Assembly: GCA_018267615.1 (NCBI GenBank)
Contig: JAFDYD010000002.1
Location: forward strand, 59,367-123,366
Direction of reading: 5' to 3'
DNA length: 64,000 nt
Source: Bacteroidota bacterium
Lineage (GTDB): Bacteria > Bacteroidota > Bacteroidia > Chitinophagales > Chitinophagaceae
The position numbers and the translations under genes are program-made. This document shows positions 9,582-17,359 of the stretch, piece after piece (positions within the stretch are counted from its first letter, which is position 1; each line of letters starts with the position of its first letter). Under the pieces are notes generated by a model that had not been told where the DNA came from, did no database searches, and saw only the letters and a list, made by a program, of their open reading frames with translations.

Positions 9582-9833
9582 TCTTTTACAAAATTTTTTG
9601 TTAAAATACCTTCCGTGCAACGTTTTTGCGTCGCGGGAAATCAATGCTATACCCGATAATGGAAATATATTGCGCGTAACTGCGTTAGGTAATAGGCATT
9701 TTTGGTTGAGGCTTTAGTGAAAATTGCTTTTTTAAGTCCAGCGGCTGAAAAAGCCCATTACTCGTCACACGAGAAATCCTTTACGGAGCAAAATTCGTAT
9801 CAGTTAAATAACCTTTTTATTTCAATTTGTTTT

Positions 9834-10793
9834 ATGAAGATCAAGTTTTCGCCTGGGATTATTAGCCTTTTTACTGCCGCATTCATCATGATGGTGGCTT
9901 TCAATGCTTGTAACAAGTCCACTGCTTCTACCGGACCAGCACCCGGTACTACATCTGTGTCATCAATTCTGAAGAATGCATCCGACGCAACAATATTTGC
10001 CACAGCGATGGCCAGAGTGCATTTGGATACTGTTTTTAATGGCGCGGGACCTTTCACGGTTTTTGTTCCGACAGATGCAGCGTTTGCAGCTTCGGGAGTT
10101 ACCTTTGCCACAATAAATAATTTGTCGGATGATTCGTTGAGGAAATTTCTTTTGTATCATACCGTCGCAGCAAATTTATTATCCTCCAATTTGCCCGCGG
10201 GTCCCAATGCTAAAATAGTAACAGCAGGTGGCGATTCGATTTTTGTTACCAATGTTTCGAATTCAATTTATGTAAATGGAGTTCCATTACTTGCTGCCGA
10301 CGTGCTCGCAAATAATGGTGTTATTCATGCATTGCAAAGAGCTTTGATTCCGCCCAGAGGTAATATTGTAAAAACACTTCAGAGTGATACATCCTTTTCT
10401 TTTTTGTCGGCCGCTATTACCAGGGCCAGCCAGGGAACAACGGATATTACTTCGTTGCTAACAAACAATGCACCTTACACTATTTTTGCTCCCATCAATA
10501 ACGCCTTTCGCAGCGCGGGTTTTGCAACAACCGATGATATCAACAATGCGAATGCAGATTCAATTGCAAATATTGTGTTGTATCATATTCTTCCGGCAAG
10601 AATATTCTCAACTGATATGACATCCGGTCAAGCCGCAAAAACATTAAATGACAGTTCCGTATTATTCGGCTTATCAACAAATGTCAGACAGATCAAAGGA
10701 AATCAGAATAGCGCACCCGCAAACACGCTTGCCATTAATGTGATGGCTACGAATGGTGTTGTGTTTGTGATTGATCAATTGTTGGAACCCTAA
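9834..10793 (+). CDS. FAS1 (fasciclin) domain lipoprotein
   Basis: About 319 aa from the ATG at 9834, chosen because it gives a lipoprotein signal (MKIKFSPG..., lipobox region FNACNKS). Upstream in-frame sequence back to 9702 has no credible coding character. Two FAS1 domains follow: about residues 45-180 (FTVFVPTDAAFA, LYHTV, NNGVIHALQRALIPP) and 185-319 (YTIFAPINNAFRSAG, LYHILPA, NGVVFVIDQLL). FAS1 domains mediate cell-surface adhesion or polysaccharide contact; the protein is expected to be membrane-lipidated and possibly surface exposed. It is monocistronic, with a hairpin and a good terminator downstream. Confidence 0.9.
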   Translation: MKIKFSPGIISLFTAAFIMMVAFNACNKSTASTGPAPGTTSVSSILKNASDATIFATAMARVHLDTVFNGAGPFTVFVPTDAAFAASGVTFATINNLSDDSLRKFLLYHTVAANLLSSNLPAGPNAKIVTAGGDSIFVTNVSNSIYVNGVPLLAADVLANNGVIHALQRALIPPRGNIVKTLQSDTSFSFLSAAITRASQGTTDITSLLTNNAPYTIFAPINNAFRSAGFATTDDINNANADSIANIVLYHILPARIFSTDMTSGQAAKTLNDSSVLFGLSTNVRQIKGNQNSAPANTLAINVMATNGVVFVIDQLLEP

Positions 10794-10805
10794 TGTTTAG
10801 AATGA

Positions 10806-10853
10806 AGAAACAGAGCGGAGAGCGCACAACCCTCCACTCTCCGCTCTGTTTCT
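10806..10853. repeat. Inverted repeat, 'AGAGCGGAGAAACAG' word family
   Basis: Arms 10806-10822 and 10837-10853 are exact reverse complements (17 bp) immediately downstream of the FAS1 gene. The same family recurs at 55095-55157. Confidence 0.85.
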
Positions 10854-10891
10854 CCACTCTTCTTTTTACTGTCGGTCACAAAAGAATGAAG

Positions 10892-10920
10892 CCCTTACGG
10901 AATGTAAGGGTTCGTTTTTT
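10892..10920 (+). terminator. Rho-independent terminator after the FAS1 gene
   Basis: CCCTTAC (10892-10898), 5-nt loop, GTAAGGG (10904-10910), then TTCGTTTTTT. This is a conventional intrinsic terminator and contrasts with the long hairpins that lack U-tracts. Confidence 0.75.
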
Positions 10921-10971
10921 AAACTCAGGCATTGCGCCATTATTTTCAGCGCTATATGCAATCGACTCAAC

Positions 10972-11244
10972 CTACTCCGAACTATTCCCCCGTGGCTTAT
11001 TTTTTTCATAATCCCACCTGCCATAGCTTTTTGTCCAGCCATTAGTCTTGTATCGATAAAAAAAATGAACTGCCAGTGCAGGAACAAACAGGCATATCAA
11101 AATAATCCCTAACGTTTTTGTTCCCCAGAAAAAAAATATTATTCCAATCAGTATCAAATATTTTAAAACTCTGAGCCAAGGTGCTTGTACATGTTTTGCA
11201 AAAGCAACTTCCAGTTCCCTGCTAATAATTTTTCTCAAAGACAT
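10972..11244 (-). CDS. Small membrane protein of unknown function
   Basis: 90 aa, not recognised. The N-terminus is amphipathic (MSLRKIISRELEVAFAKHV), followed by two hydrophobic helices at about residues 28-45 (LKYLILIGIIFFFWG) and 47-65 (LGIILICLFVPALAVHFFY), and a short basic/polar tail. The composition and the lack of any overlapping better frame support a real gene. It converges on the FAS1 gene and its terminator. No operon partner is visible. Confidence 0.55.
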   Translation of the reverse strand: MSLRKIISRELEVAFAKHVQAPWLRVLKYLILIGIIFFFWGTKTLGIILICLFVPALAVHFFYRYKTNGWTKSYGRWDYEKNKPRGNSSE

Positions 11245-11353
11245 TTTTTAGAAGCATGATTTATTAAAATACTTCGAAACCCGTTGCAATATATTTTATT
11301 AAAAATAATCTCGACTCTATAAAAATCGCATAGATATATCGCACTTAAAACCC

Positions 11354-11506
11354 GGTAGTGGGTCAATTTGAAATATAATTTCATCTTTAGATACTTCAAC
11401 TATGTGTAACTATGTGCCTACTGTGCCTATGTGGTGAAAAAAAATTTACCATATAGGTACAGTAGGCACATAGTTACACATAGAAATTTCAAACTGACCC
11501 ACTACC
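11354..11506. repeat. Inverted repeat, 'CTATGTG' word family with CAGTTTGAAAT-type ends
   Basis: Inner arms 11400-11435 and 11448-11483 pair over 36 bp (CTATGTGTAACTATGTGCC word pattern). Outer arms 11354-11374 and 11486-11506 pair over 21 bp and carry GGTAGTGGGTCAATTTGAAA. Related copies are at 24290, 58778 and 59662. The rest of the 380-nt gap on either side holds nothing else up to the promoter at 11548. Confidence 0.88.
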
Positions 11507-11547
11507 TAAAACTCAGACTATTTGTTGTTTTAAATTTTCTACTCGTA

Positions 11548-11579
11548 TTGTTTCTAATAAAAAATGTCAACTATATTTG
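11548..11579 (+). promoter_or_regulatory. Promoter of the membrane protein/XRE operon
   Basis: TATATTTG at 11572-11579 is a full match to the Bacteroidota -7 consensus TAnnTTTG, with a TTG at 11548-11550 as a weak -33 element about 21 nt upstream. The palindrome at 11585-11604 starts 6 nt downstream and would span the transcription start. Confidence 0.55.
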
Positions 11580-11584
11580 AATTT

Positions 11585-11604
11585 ATGTAAAGAATACTTT
11601 ACAT
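11585..11604. promoter_or_regulatory. Palindromic operator, probable XRE autoregulation site
   Basis: ATGTAAAG, AATA, CTTTACAT: a perfect 8+8 inverted repeat 22 nt before the first gene of the operon and just after its -7 box. Small XRE regulators commonly bind such dyads over their own start site; binding by the protein encoded at 12081 is inference. Confidence 0.6.
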
Positions 11605-11626
11605 TTGGTCAACTAAACATGACTAA

Positions 11627-12079
11627 ATGGGATCGAAATATTTATTTCCATACAAGAGTCGCTTTGTTGGTATTGGATTAATTCTGCTGCATATTCCGAT
11701 CAGGGCTATCTGGGAATACCTATATCCCGGGCTCGGCGAACATCATTTACCTGTAAAACCCGGCGATTCTGTATTATTTACCAATCAACATTTATTTTCT
11801 ATTACGTCTGCGATTCTAATGTTGGTCGGATTATTTTTAATTGCTTTCTCCAAGGAAAAAATTGAAGATGAGCAGATCGCGCAATTGCGGTTGGATTCAT
11901 TGCGATGGTCCATCTATTTAAATTATCTCATCCTACTACTAAGTTTGATTTTCACAAACGGAATAGATTTTATAGACATTTTGCGACTAAATCTTTGGGT
12001 GCCGCTATTATTTTTCATCATTCGTTTCCGCTGGGTTCTTTTTCGCCTCAATAGATCCTTAACCGAAGAAAAAAATTAG
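11627..12079 (+). CDS. Membrane protein of unknown function, partner of XRE regulator
   Basis: 150 aa with about four hydrophobic helices (residues 13-30, 55-78, 95-112, 118-138) and a basic C-terminus. No enzymatic motif is seen. It ends one base before the ATG of a small XRE regulator; membrane protein plus cro/CI-like regulator pairs of this sort are widespread in bacteria and often autoregulated. A dyad operator lies just upstream. Function is unknown. Confidence 0.7.
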   Translation: MGSKYLFPYKSRFVGIGLILLHIPIRAIWEYLYPGLGEHHLPVKPGDSVLFTNQHLFSITSAILMLVGLFLIAFSKEKIEDEQIAQLRLDSLRWSIYLNYLILLLSLIFTNGIDFIDILRLNLWVPLLFFIIRFRWVLFRLNRSLTEEKN

Positions 12080-12080
12080 C

Positions 12081-12287
12081 ATGAAGAATAATATACGGGT
12101 AGAAAGGGCAATAAAAAATATGACACAGGCGGAACTTGCTGAAAAAGTAAAAGTATCGCGACAAACCATCAACAGCATTGAAAGCAACAAATACATTCCT
12201 TCGACGGTACTCGCATTAAAAATTGCAAAAGTCTTTGGTAAACCTTTGGAAGAAATTTTCATGTTGGAATCAAAGGATATGAAATAA
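12081..12287 (+). CDS. Small XRE-family helix-turn-helix transcriptional regulator
   Basis: 68 aa, made of essentially one HTH_3 domain: MTQAELAEKVKVSRQTINSI forms the helix-turn-helix (about residues 14-33), followed by the characteristic IPSTVLALKIAKVFGKPLEE region. Close to the YozG-like class of stand-alone regulators. It starts one base after the stop of the membrane protein gene, so translation is coupled. The dyad at 11585-11604 is the likely binding site. Confidence 0.88.
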   Translation: MKNNIRVERAIKNMTQAELAEKVKVSRQTINSIESNKYIPSTVLALKIAKVFGKPLEEIFMLESKDMK

Positions 12288-12321
12288 AAATAAATTTATC
12301 AAACTTAAAAAAAGCTGAACA

Positions 12322-12699
12322 ATGTCAAACAATAGAGAACCTGATTATGGTAACGGAAAAATTTGTTACCTGGAAATTCCTGCCAAAAATGTTTCCGAGT
12401 CTGCAACGTTCTTTGAAAAAGTTTTCAACTGGAGCATCCGAAAAAATAATTCGGGACATACCGCTTTTGACGATGGCGTCGGCCAGGTGAGTGGAATGTG
12501 GGTATTAGGAAGAAAACCGATGACGGAAGTGGGTATTGTAATTTCAATTATGGTAGATGATGCAGAAGCAACCGTTGAAGCGATAAAAGCTAATGGCTGC
12601 AAAATCATACAACCGATCGGTATGGACGCACCAGAGATCACTGCAAGATTTACTGATCCGGCTGGAAATATTTTTGGAATATATCAACACCGCGGGTAA
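12322..12699 (+). CDS. VOC family (glyoxalase/bleomycin resistance-like) protein
   Basis: 125 aa with the paired beta-alpha-beta-beta-beta units of the vicinal oxygen chelate fold: KICYLEIPAKNVSESATFFEKVFNW at the start and ARFTDPAGNIFGIYQH at the end. Such CDPxGxxxGI-ending proteins are usually single-substrate metalloenzymes or binding proteins of unknown specificity. It is followed 54 nt later by another VOC gene on the same strand. Confidence 0.85.
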   Translation: MSNNREPDYGNGKICYLEIPAKNVSESATFFEKVFNWSIRKNNSGHTAFDDGVGQVSGMWVLGRKPMTEVGIVISIMVDDAEATVEAIKANGCKIIQPIGMDAPEITARFTDPAGNIFGIYQHRG

Positions 12700-12753
12700 T
12701 TTTTTGGCGAAATAATTTACAGACAAACCATATAAAGTATTAAGGGCATAACA

Positions 12754-13146
12754 ATGACAAACAACAAAACCTTTTTTGCACCGCAACTATTTATTCCCAG
12801 CGGTGTCTCAGACATTTCATTTTATATCAAAGCTTTCGGAGCAATAGAAATCAGACCATGGCGAAACGATGATGGCAGCATTCATGTTGCTGAACTTTCT
12901 ATTGACGGTAACATTTTTCATTTACACGAGGAACGACCAGCAAATGGACAACTTGAACCAAATAAAATAAAAGCTGTCACAACCCTCATAGGTCTTTTTG
13001 TTGAGGACGTCGACACTGTAATGAATAATGCACTGGACGCGGGAGCAACACTCTTAAATCCTGCTCAAGACTATGATTATGGTTACAGACAAGGAAACAT
13101 TCGAGACCCCTTCGGACATCAGTGGATGATAGAAATGAAAATTTAA
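12754..13146 (+). CDS. VOC family protein, PhnB-like
   Basis: 130 aa. The segment LFIPSGVSDISFYIKAFGAIE is the typical start of PhnB/Glyoxalase-like proteins, and the C-terminus has the RQGNIRDPFGHQWMIEMKI motif with the DPFGHxW signature. Substrate unknown. Its TAA overlaps the ATG of the next membrane protein gene (TAATG), indicating translational coupling. Confidence 0.85.
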   Translation: MTNNKTFFAPQLFIPSGVSDISFYIKAFGAIEIRPWRNDDGSIHVAELSIDGNIFHLHEERPANGQLEPNKIKAVTTLIGLFVEDVDTVMNNALDAGATLLNPAQDYDYGYRQGNIRDPFGHQWMIEMKI

Positions 13147-13505
13147 TGTATTACCTGAATATAAAAAATCGCCCAATTGCTGTTATTATTGTTGCCATTC
13201 TGTTTATTGTTACAGGAGGTCTGGGCATTGCATATCATTTAAAGGATTTTGCCGAGGCAAATGCTGATCTATTGTTATTGATTTGGGTTCTCTTCGTACG
13301 AATCTTAGCTATAGTTTGCGGGTTCCTTCTGCTTTTTAGAATTAAGTGGGCACGATGGCTTGCAATTGTTTGGCTGGCTTACCATATTTTAATTAGCGCA
13401 TTAAATTCAACCAATGAAATGATTGCTCATATTGTTTTCTTAATACTGGTTTCAATTCTGTTATTTTTACCAACATCTTCAGCATACTTTCAAAACAAAA
13501 AATAA
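13146..13505 (+). CDS. Four-helix membrane protein of unknown function
   Basis: About 119 aa starting at the ATG that overlaps the preceding stop (TAATG); a start at 13122 is possible but would overlap the VOC gene. Four hydrophobic helices cover nearly the whole chain (AVIIVAILFIVTGGLGIAY, LLLLIWVLFVRILAIVCGF, WARWLAIVWLAYHILISAL, HIVFLILVSILLFLP). No functional motif recognised. Coupled to the VOC gene upstream. Confidence 0.65.
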   Translation: MYYLNIKNRPIAVIIVAILFIVTGGLGIAYHLKDFAEANADLLLLIWVLFVRILAIVCGFLLLFRIKWARWLAIVWLAYHILISALNSTNEMIAHIVFLILVSILLFLPTSSAYFQNKK

Positions 13506-13603
13506 TAATAGCAAAGGCAAGCCCGCCACTAAAAGATAGTTTCGCAATCGCCAAACCGCTATCTTGTTCATGCAACGTTTCTATTCATTGCCGGGTCAAT
13601 ATT

Positions 13604-13996
13604 ATGACCATGATGAAAAAAATTTTTATACTTCCTGTTTGTATTTTTCTCCTTGTTAGTTGTGATAAAAATATCAAACCAATATCTCGCGATTCCATTA
13701 TTGGAAAATGGAAGTTGACAGAAACATTGGCCGATCCCGGTGATGGCGGAACCTGGCAACATGCAGATTCCAATCACCCGGTATACCTTACATTCAATGC
13801 AGATGAGACATTGACCGCAACACCAGGTAGTCCATACAATGCAATTCGTTACAAAATACTCAGCGATAGTACCATGTTATTTATAAGAACGATGGACACG
13901 CTACAGATGCGGTATGTTTTTTTACAAACATCGCTGGCCATCTATCCCCCTTGTTACAAAGCGTGCGGGCAAAAATATATTGCTGTAGAAAACTGA
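13604..13996 (+). CDS. Lipocalin-like lipoprotein of unknown function
   Basis: 130 aa with a lipoprotein signal (FILPVCIFLLVSCDKN; lipobox LVSC). The body carries the pattern IIGKWKLTETLADPG...LTFNADETLTATPGS, which is the usual opening of Bacteroidota lipocalin-like/DUF-type lipoproteins with a beta-barrel. Two cysteines near the C-terminus (YPPCYKACGQ) may form a disulfide. Ligand unknown. The ATG at 13604 and the one three codons later are both plausible. Confidence 0.7.
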   Translation: MTMMKKIFILPVCIFLLVSCDKNIKPISRDSIIGKWKLTETLADPGDGGTWQHADSNHPVYLTFNADETLTATPGSPYNAIRYKILSDSTMLFIRTMDTLQMRYVFLQTSLAIYPPCYKACGQKYIAVEN

Positions 13997-14012
13997 ATAA
14001 AATCGGTATTGT

Positions 14013-14130
14013 CTCAGTTTGATTTTAGAGGTGTAGAGTATGACAGAACTTATTTTAATTCATGATTTTTATTTTTCACCCTAAGCAACACTATTAATTA
14101 ACAGCTTACCATACCCTACGCCTATTAACC
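14013..14130. repeat. Degenerate inverted-repeat element with CTCAGTTTGATTTT end
   Basis: Imperfect arms 14029-14049 (AGGTGTAGAGTATGACAG) and 14103-14123 (reverse complement AGGCGTAGGGTATGG) enclose an AT-rich loop. The left end has GTCTCAGTTTGATTTT. A related element at 38406-38582 shares the right arm (CATACCCTAC) and the neighbouring ATTAATT(T)AACAGCTT stretch; a half copy is at 52496-52577. The right end of the element meets the SRPBCC remnant. Confidence 0.6.
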
Positions 14131-14259
14131 TGGGGAATGAGCAGCACCATGAATTACCCAATGAATATTATGCTCGCATTTATGAATATGGATAAATTAT
14201 TAGGAAAAGATGTGGAGGAAAGTCTGGCGAAGTTGAAAAGTATCTTGGAGAAGAATTAA
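14128..14259 (+). pseudogene. C-terminal remnant of an SRPBCC/polyketide cyclase-like gene
   Basis: The frame reads TWGMSSTMNYPMN, then IMLAFMNMDKLLGKDVEESL, then AKLKSILEKN and a stop at 14257-14259. This is the C-terminal helix region of SRPBCC family proteins (typical pattern yPMNlmmlfmNMDKmlGkDfeeGLanLK). No N-terminal part exists upstream: the coding similarity begins exactly where the inverted-repeat element ends. A gene deletion or truncation at the element is the simplest explanation. The short ATG frame of 40 codons could still be translated, but not as a functional SRPBCC domain. Confidence 0.65.
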
Positions 14260-14389
14260 TAATTGATTTTTTTTGTTCAATTTTTGCCCGAAAATTTAAA
14301 CTCATTGAAATTTCACTGCTTTTTAATTTTCTTCTATTTACCTATTAAAATGAAATTAAAACTATTGATCGTCCCTTTCACAAATTAAT

Positions 14390-15046
14390 TTACAAATTTC
14401 TCGGATTTTTCCATTTCTTATTGAGTCTTTCTATCGTCCCCTTCAATCTTTCATTTCTTGTTTCTTCTCTTTTTGCAGTAATGATCCATTCTACATATTC
14501 TTTTTTATTGGTGAAGGATAACGTTTCAAAATATGCACTCGCTGTTTTGCTTTTCTTCAATGCAGCGGCTAGATCATCGGGCAATTTTACTGTTTTCTTC
14601 ACCGGATCTACATAATCAAAAATCAATCGCACTGCAGATTTTGTTTCCTTCTTTTCGTCCGCGTCTGTTTTCAAACGCATGCCAAATGCTGACCAAGTAT
14701 CGTCGAATGATATCAGGCTTAACCATTGCAATTCTTTATGTTCGAGTAATTTTTCCCAACCCTTATCGCGCGTAAGATCTGTTTGTATCGATGAAGATCC
14801 TTTCGGATAATATATCCAGCAGACAATACCAGGTTTTAGCAGCGCCAGTATTTTTTTCAATTCTTTTTCCATCGCCGATTTATTTTTCACGAACCAATGG
14901 ACCTGGTCATATTCTTTTATAGTCGCAGAAATTTGTACATTTTTTAGCAGCGAACGCAGATGCGAAAAGCCATCGGCAGGTGCATTTACCGAAAGTAATT
15001 TCATTCCTTCCTTCATGCGCAGTTTTTGAGCAAGATTATGGGGCAT
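14390..15046 (-). CDS. DUF3052/YdeI-OmpD-associated family protein
   Basis: 218 aa. The N-terminal 130 residues resemble the DUF3052-like domain (LAQKLRMKEGMKLLSVNAP, then WFVKNK and a lone acidic/tryptophan-rich stretch). The C-terminal 75 residues are the YdeI/OmpD-associated (bacteriocin-protection) domain: VKLPDDLAAALKKSKTA, AYFETLSFTNKKEYVEWI, and KREETRNERLKGTIERL. The family has been linked to cationic-peptide or bacteriocin tolerance in enterics, but the biochemical role is unknown. Monocistronic on the minus strand, downstream of the 7-bp tandem repeat. Confidence 0.8.
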   Translation of the reverse strand: MPHNLAQKLRMKEGMKLLSVNAPADGFSHLRSLLKNVQISATIKEYDQVHWFVKNKSAMEKELKKILALLKPGIVCWIYYPKGSSSIQTDLTRDKGWEKLLEHKELQWLSLISFDDTWSAFGMRLKTDADEKKETKSAVRLIFDYVDPVKKTVKLPDDLAAALKKSKTASAYFETLSFTNKKEYVEWIITAKREETRNERLKGTIERLNKKWKNPRNL

Positions 15047-15065
15047 AAAAAAGACTTTTTTTTAG

Positions 15066-15179
15066 GCTGAACGCACAACGCTTAACGCAGCGTCCAGCGT
15101 CCAGCGTTCAGCGTTTAGCGTTCAGCGTTTAGCGTTTAGCGTTTAGCGTTTAGCGTTCGGCATCATGCGTTCAGCGTCC
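15066..15179. repeat. Tandem 7-bp repeat (AGCGTYY, ten units)
   Basis: Ten consecutive 7-mers AGCGTCC/AGCGTTC/AGCGTTT run from 15089 to 15158, another unit is at 15173-15179, and partly inverted words (AACGCACAACGC) are at 15069-15088. The last unit contains the TGA stop of the minus-strand beta-propeller gene. The words resemble those of the hairpin at 29801-29882 (AACGCAGAACGCTTAACGC). Confidence 0.9.
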
Positions 15180-16526
15180 ACCAAATTCCACAATATATTC
15201 CGAAAGATACCAACTCGAATCTTTGAAATTATCCTTGAAAAATAATCTTGCTTTCTCTCCCAATTTCAAACATGTATTCTTATTCGACTTATTCTTTGCA
15301 TCATTCAACGGCTGAAGAGAAGGATACCAGATAATATGCCCGGGTTTGTCCAATAGCAACTCAGGCGCTGACCATTCCTGTGAATTTTTTCCCAATGAAA
15401 GATCCTGATTTTTATTAAAAGAAATATAAATGCTGCCGCCATTCCATGACGGACCTTCTGCTTTTGCCATCAACATCACCCATGCATTCAAAAAAGTATT
15501 CCAGCTTACCGATGGACCCCAATAATATTTTCCCGTTGGTGAAGAGGATGCGCCGCCTCCCAAAGAAGTGGGAATTACCAATGAAGAAATGGGAGAACCG
15601 ATTCCATCCGATGGCGCATTAAAACCATTGCCATCCCAGCGTTTCGCTTTGCCGACAGGATTTTCCAAATCGCTCAACGCTATTCTTGCGATGCTGATGC
15701 ATTGATGCTGGTGCTCGAGTTCAGCATTATAATTTCCTTTATCGTATTTGCCGGGATAACCATATTCACCAAAAAAAAGATACAGATAATTTCCGCTTGC
15801 AACTGCAGAAGGATCACCTACACCGCCTGCAAAATTATTTGCGGTGTTGTGCGGTTTTAAAATCAATCGCGGCTGAAGATCTTCAATAAAAATTCCTTTG
15901 TTTTCCCAACTTCTTCCTCCATCAAGTGACTTCATAATTCCGATTCTGCATACTGCTGTTGGTGAAGCTGGTCCGCGAATACCAACCGGCCAATCTGCAT
16001 CGATATAACCCTCTCCTGTTGCAGCGTCATACGGCAATGTGGATGGGTAATTCTCATTATGATAAACTGCGAATAGTGTTTTACCTGAAATATCTTTCGG
16101 ATCCTGGTAAACAGTTTCAAACCAAACTGCTCCATGCAAACCCTTTGTTCCGGGCGCGACATTAGGAGGCATTTTTGGTTCAGTAAATTCATTCGATCTT
16201 CTGCTGAATGCTTCATCCACATCTTTTCCATCTGCGTATTTCAATTCATTCGAATATCCCCACAACGGATCTTCGCCGTATTTACCCGGGAAAATTCTGA
16301 ATGTGTCTCCCACCCATGCCTCCGCCATATTGCAATCGACAAATGAATTGAATAAAAATTTTTTTGCAGGAACCAGCCTCGCTTTCGGCTTCTTTACTTC
16401 ATCACTTTTCTCTACTGCCGTGTGTAAAATAAAAGCAAGGTTAAAAATTATCACGCTTATGATTGCAACAATAGAAATGAAAAAAGCTATTTTCTTGTTT
16501 TTCCGGTGATGTTTGCGAGCATGCAT
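15171..16526 (-). CDS. Membrane-anchored beta-propeller protein with Asp-box
   Basis: About 451 aa from the ATG at 16526; longer readings run into the hairpin at 16561-16650 and are not credible. A basic N-terminus (MHARKHHRKNKK) precedes a single membrane helix (IAFFISIVAIISVIIFNLAF), so the protein is anchored with an outside domain. The domain contains an Asp-box-like motif (KSLDGGRSWENKG), DPSAVASGNYLYLFFGEYG and repeated Trp/Gly blades, consistent with a sialidase/GH43-like five- or six-bladed propeller (DUF4185-like). Catalytic residues are not clear, so enzymatic activity is uncertain. The stop codon is supplied by the adjacent tandem repeat. Confidence 0.7.
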   Translation of the reverse strand: MHARKHHRKNKKIAFFISIVAIISVIIFNLAFILHTAVEKSDEVKKPKARLVPAKKFLFNSFVDCNMAEAWVGDTFRIFPGKYGEDPLWGYSNELKYADGKDVDEAFSRRSNEFTEPKMPPNVAPGTKGLHGAVWFETVYQDPKDISGKTLFAVYHNENYPSTLPYDAATGEGYIDADWPVGIRGPASPTAVCRIGIMKSLDGGRSWENKGIFIEDLQPRLILKPHNTANNFAGGVGDPSAVASGNYLYLFFGEYGYPGKYDKGNYNAELEHQHQCISIARIALSDLENPVGKAKRWDGNGFNAPSDGIGSPISSLVIPTSLGGGASSSPTGKYYWGPSVSWNTFLNAWVMLMAKAEGPSWNGGSIYISFNKNQDLSLGKNSQEWSAPELLLDKPGHIIWYPSLQPLNDAKNKSNKNTCLKLGEKARLFFKDNFKDSSWYLSEYIVEFGGR

Positions 16527-16560
16527 TCTGCAAATTATTATATTCAATCGAATAAAAAAT

Positions 16561-16650
16561 GAATTTCGCGCAGAGCACGCAGAGAAAAAGAGTACGCAGA
16601 GCAGATTGCCTCTGCGTACTCTTTTTCTCTGCGTTCTCTGCGCGAAATTC
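16561..16650. repeat. Inverted repeat, 'GCAGAGAAAAAGAG' word family, 41-bp arms
   Basis: Arms 16561-16601 and 16610-16650 are reverse complements with one mismatch around an 8-nt loop. The same left-arm sequence reappears at the right edge of the window (63967-64000). Located between two co-directional minus-strand genes. Confidence 0.95.
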
Positions 16651-16660
16651 ATTCTACACT

Positions 16661-17119
16661 TTAGGGTATGTCGCCGTGTATGGATAAATCCTGGATAACC
16701 GGTTGCTCACTTGAAAATTTTTTAAACACAGTGGATATCAGAATTCCTTTACCAAAACTGCAACCAGATCTTGGATCTGTATAAACCTGTTGGATCTCTG
16801 CATTCCTATTACTGAATAAAAACAAAACAGTGCAATCGGCATATAGTGACGGTTTATATCGCACGAAATGATTGTCGTCATACATGAGCGTATCCATAAA
16901 AGAAATGGATTCATAACCTGGATATCCTTTGTTGATGTAAAAGCAAATAGCCACTTTATCCAGAGTTAATAACTTGACGCGAATCTCACCGTAATGACTA
17001 ACAATTTTATTTTTTTCGATATTGCCTTTTAGGATATATGTGCCCGTTGGATCGACAAAATCACTGTTGGATTTGATGAAGGCGCTGCAGACCATCATTA
17101 GCAAGAGAAAACTTTTCAT
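16661..17119 (-). CDS. Secreted protein of unknown function
   Basis: 152 aa with a signal peptide (MKSFLLLMMVCSAFIKSNSD). The mature part looks all-beta (DPTGTYILKGNIEKNK, EIRVKLLTLDKVAICFYINK) and contains two cysteines (DCTVLFLF, SGCSFGKG). It resembles small periplasmic lipocalin-like proteins of Bacteroidota, but I do not recognise a named family. It precedes the beta-propeller gene on the same strand, with the hairpin in between. Confidence 0.65.
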   Translation of the reverse strand: MKSFLLLMMVCSAFIKSNSDFVDPTGTYILKGNIEKNKIVSHYGEIRVKLLTLDKVAICFYINKGYPGYESISFMDTLMYDDNHFVRYKPSLYADCTVLFLFSNRNAEIQQVYTDPRSGCSFGKGILISTVFKKFSSEQPVIQDLSIHGDIP

Positions 17120-17359
17120 ACCTTTTTAGTTTAATGGCGTAAACAGATAAAGTTCTCTCATGGATTGCTATTATAAATGTAGCGCAGAAATGCAGGTACA
17201 TCCGCCTTTTTCGCTAAAATGAATTGAATGTTATTTAAACGGCATGATATATGGATTAACGAATTATTTCGTAGATTTAACGGCTATAGGCAGGAAATGC
17301 TTTGGCATCTTCGTAACTTTTTGCAAAGGGAACTCGTCTAAAAAATCAAAACTGGCATC

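Noticed and set aside
9702..9833. Upstream in-frame extension of the FAS1 lipoprotein
   Set aside because: The extension has no signal peptide; the ATG at 9834 gives a perfect lipoprotein signal, so the short start is preferred.
10793..11011. 72-codon plus-strand frame after the FAS1 gene
   Set aside because: It crosses a hairpin and a terminator and overlaps a more plausible opposite-strand membrane gene.
11627..12287. Membrane protein plus XRE pair as a toxin-antitoxin system
   Set aside because: The membrane protein is a 150-aa multi-helix protein and the regulator resembles stand-alone YozG-like regulators; nothing indicates toxicity.
16527..16652. N-terminal extension of the beta-propeller gene
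   Set aside because: It is translated from the hairpin at 16561-16650 and places a membrane anchor internally; the ATG at 16526 gives a normal basic-plus-helix N-terminus.
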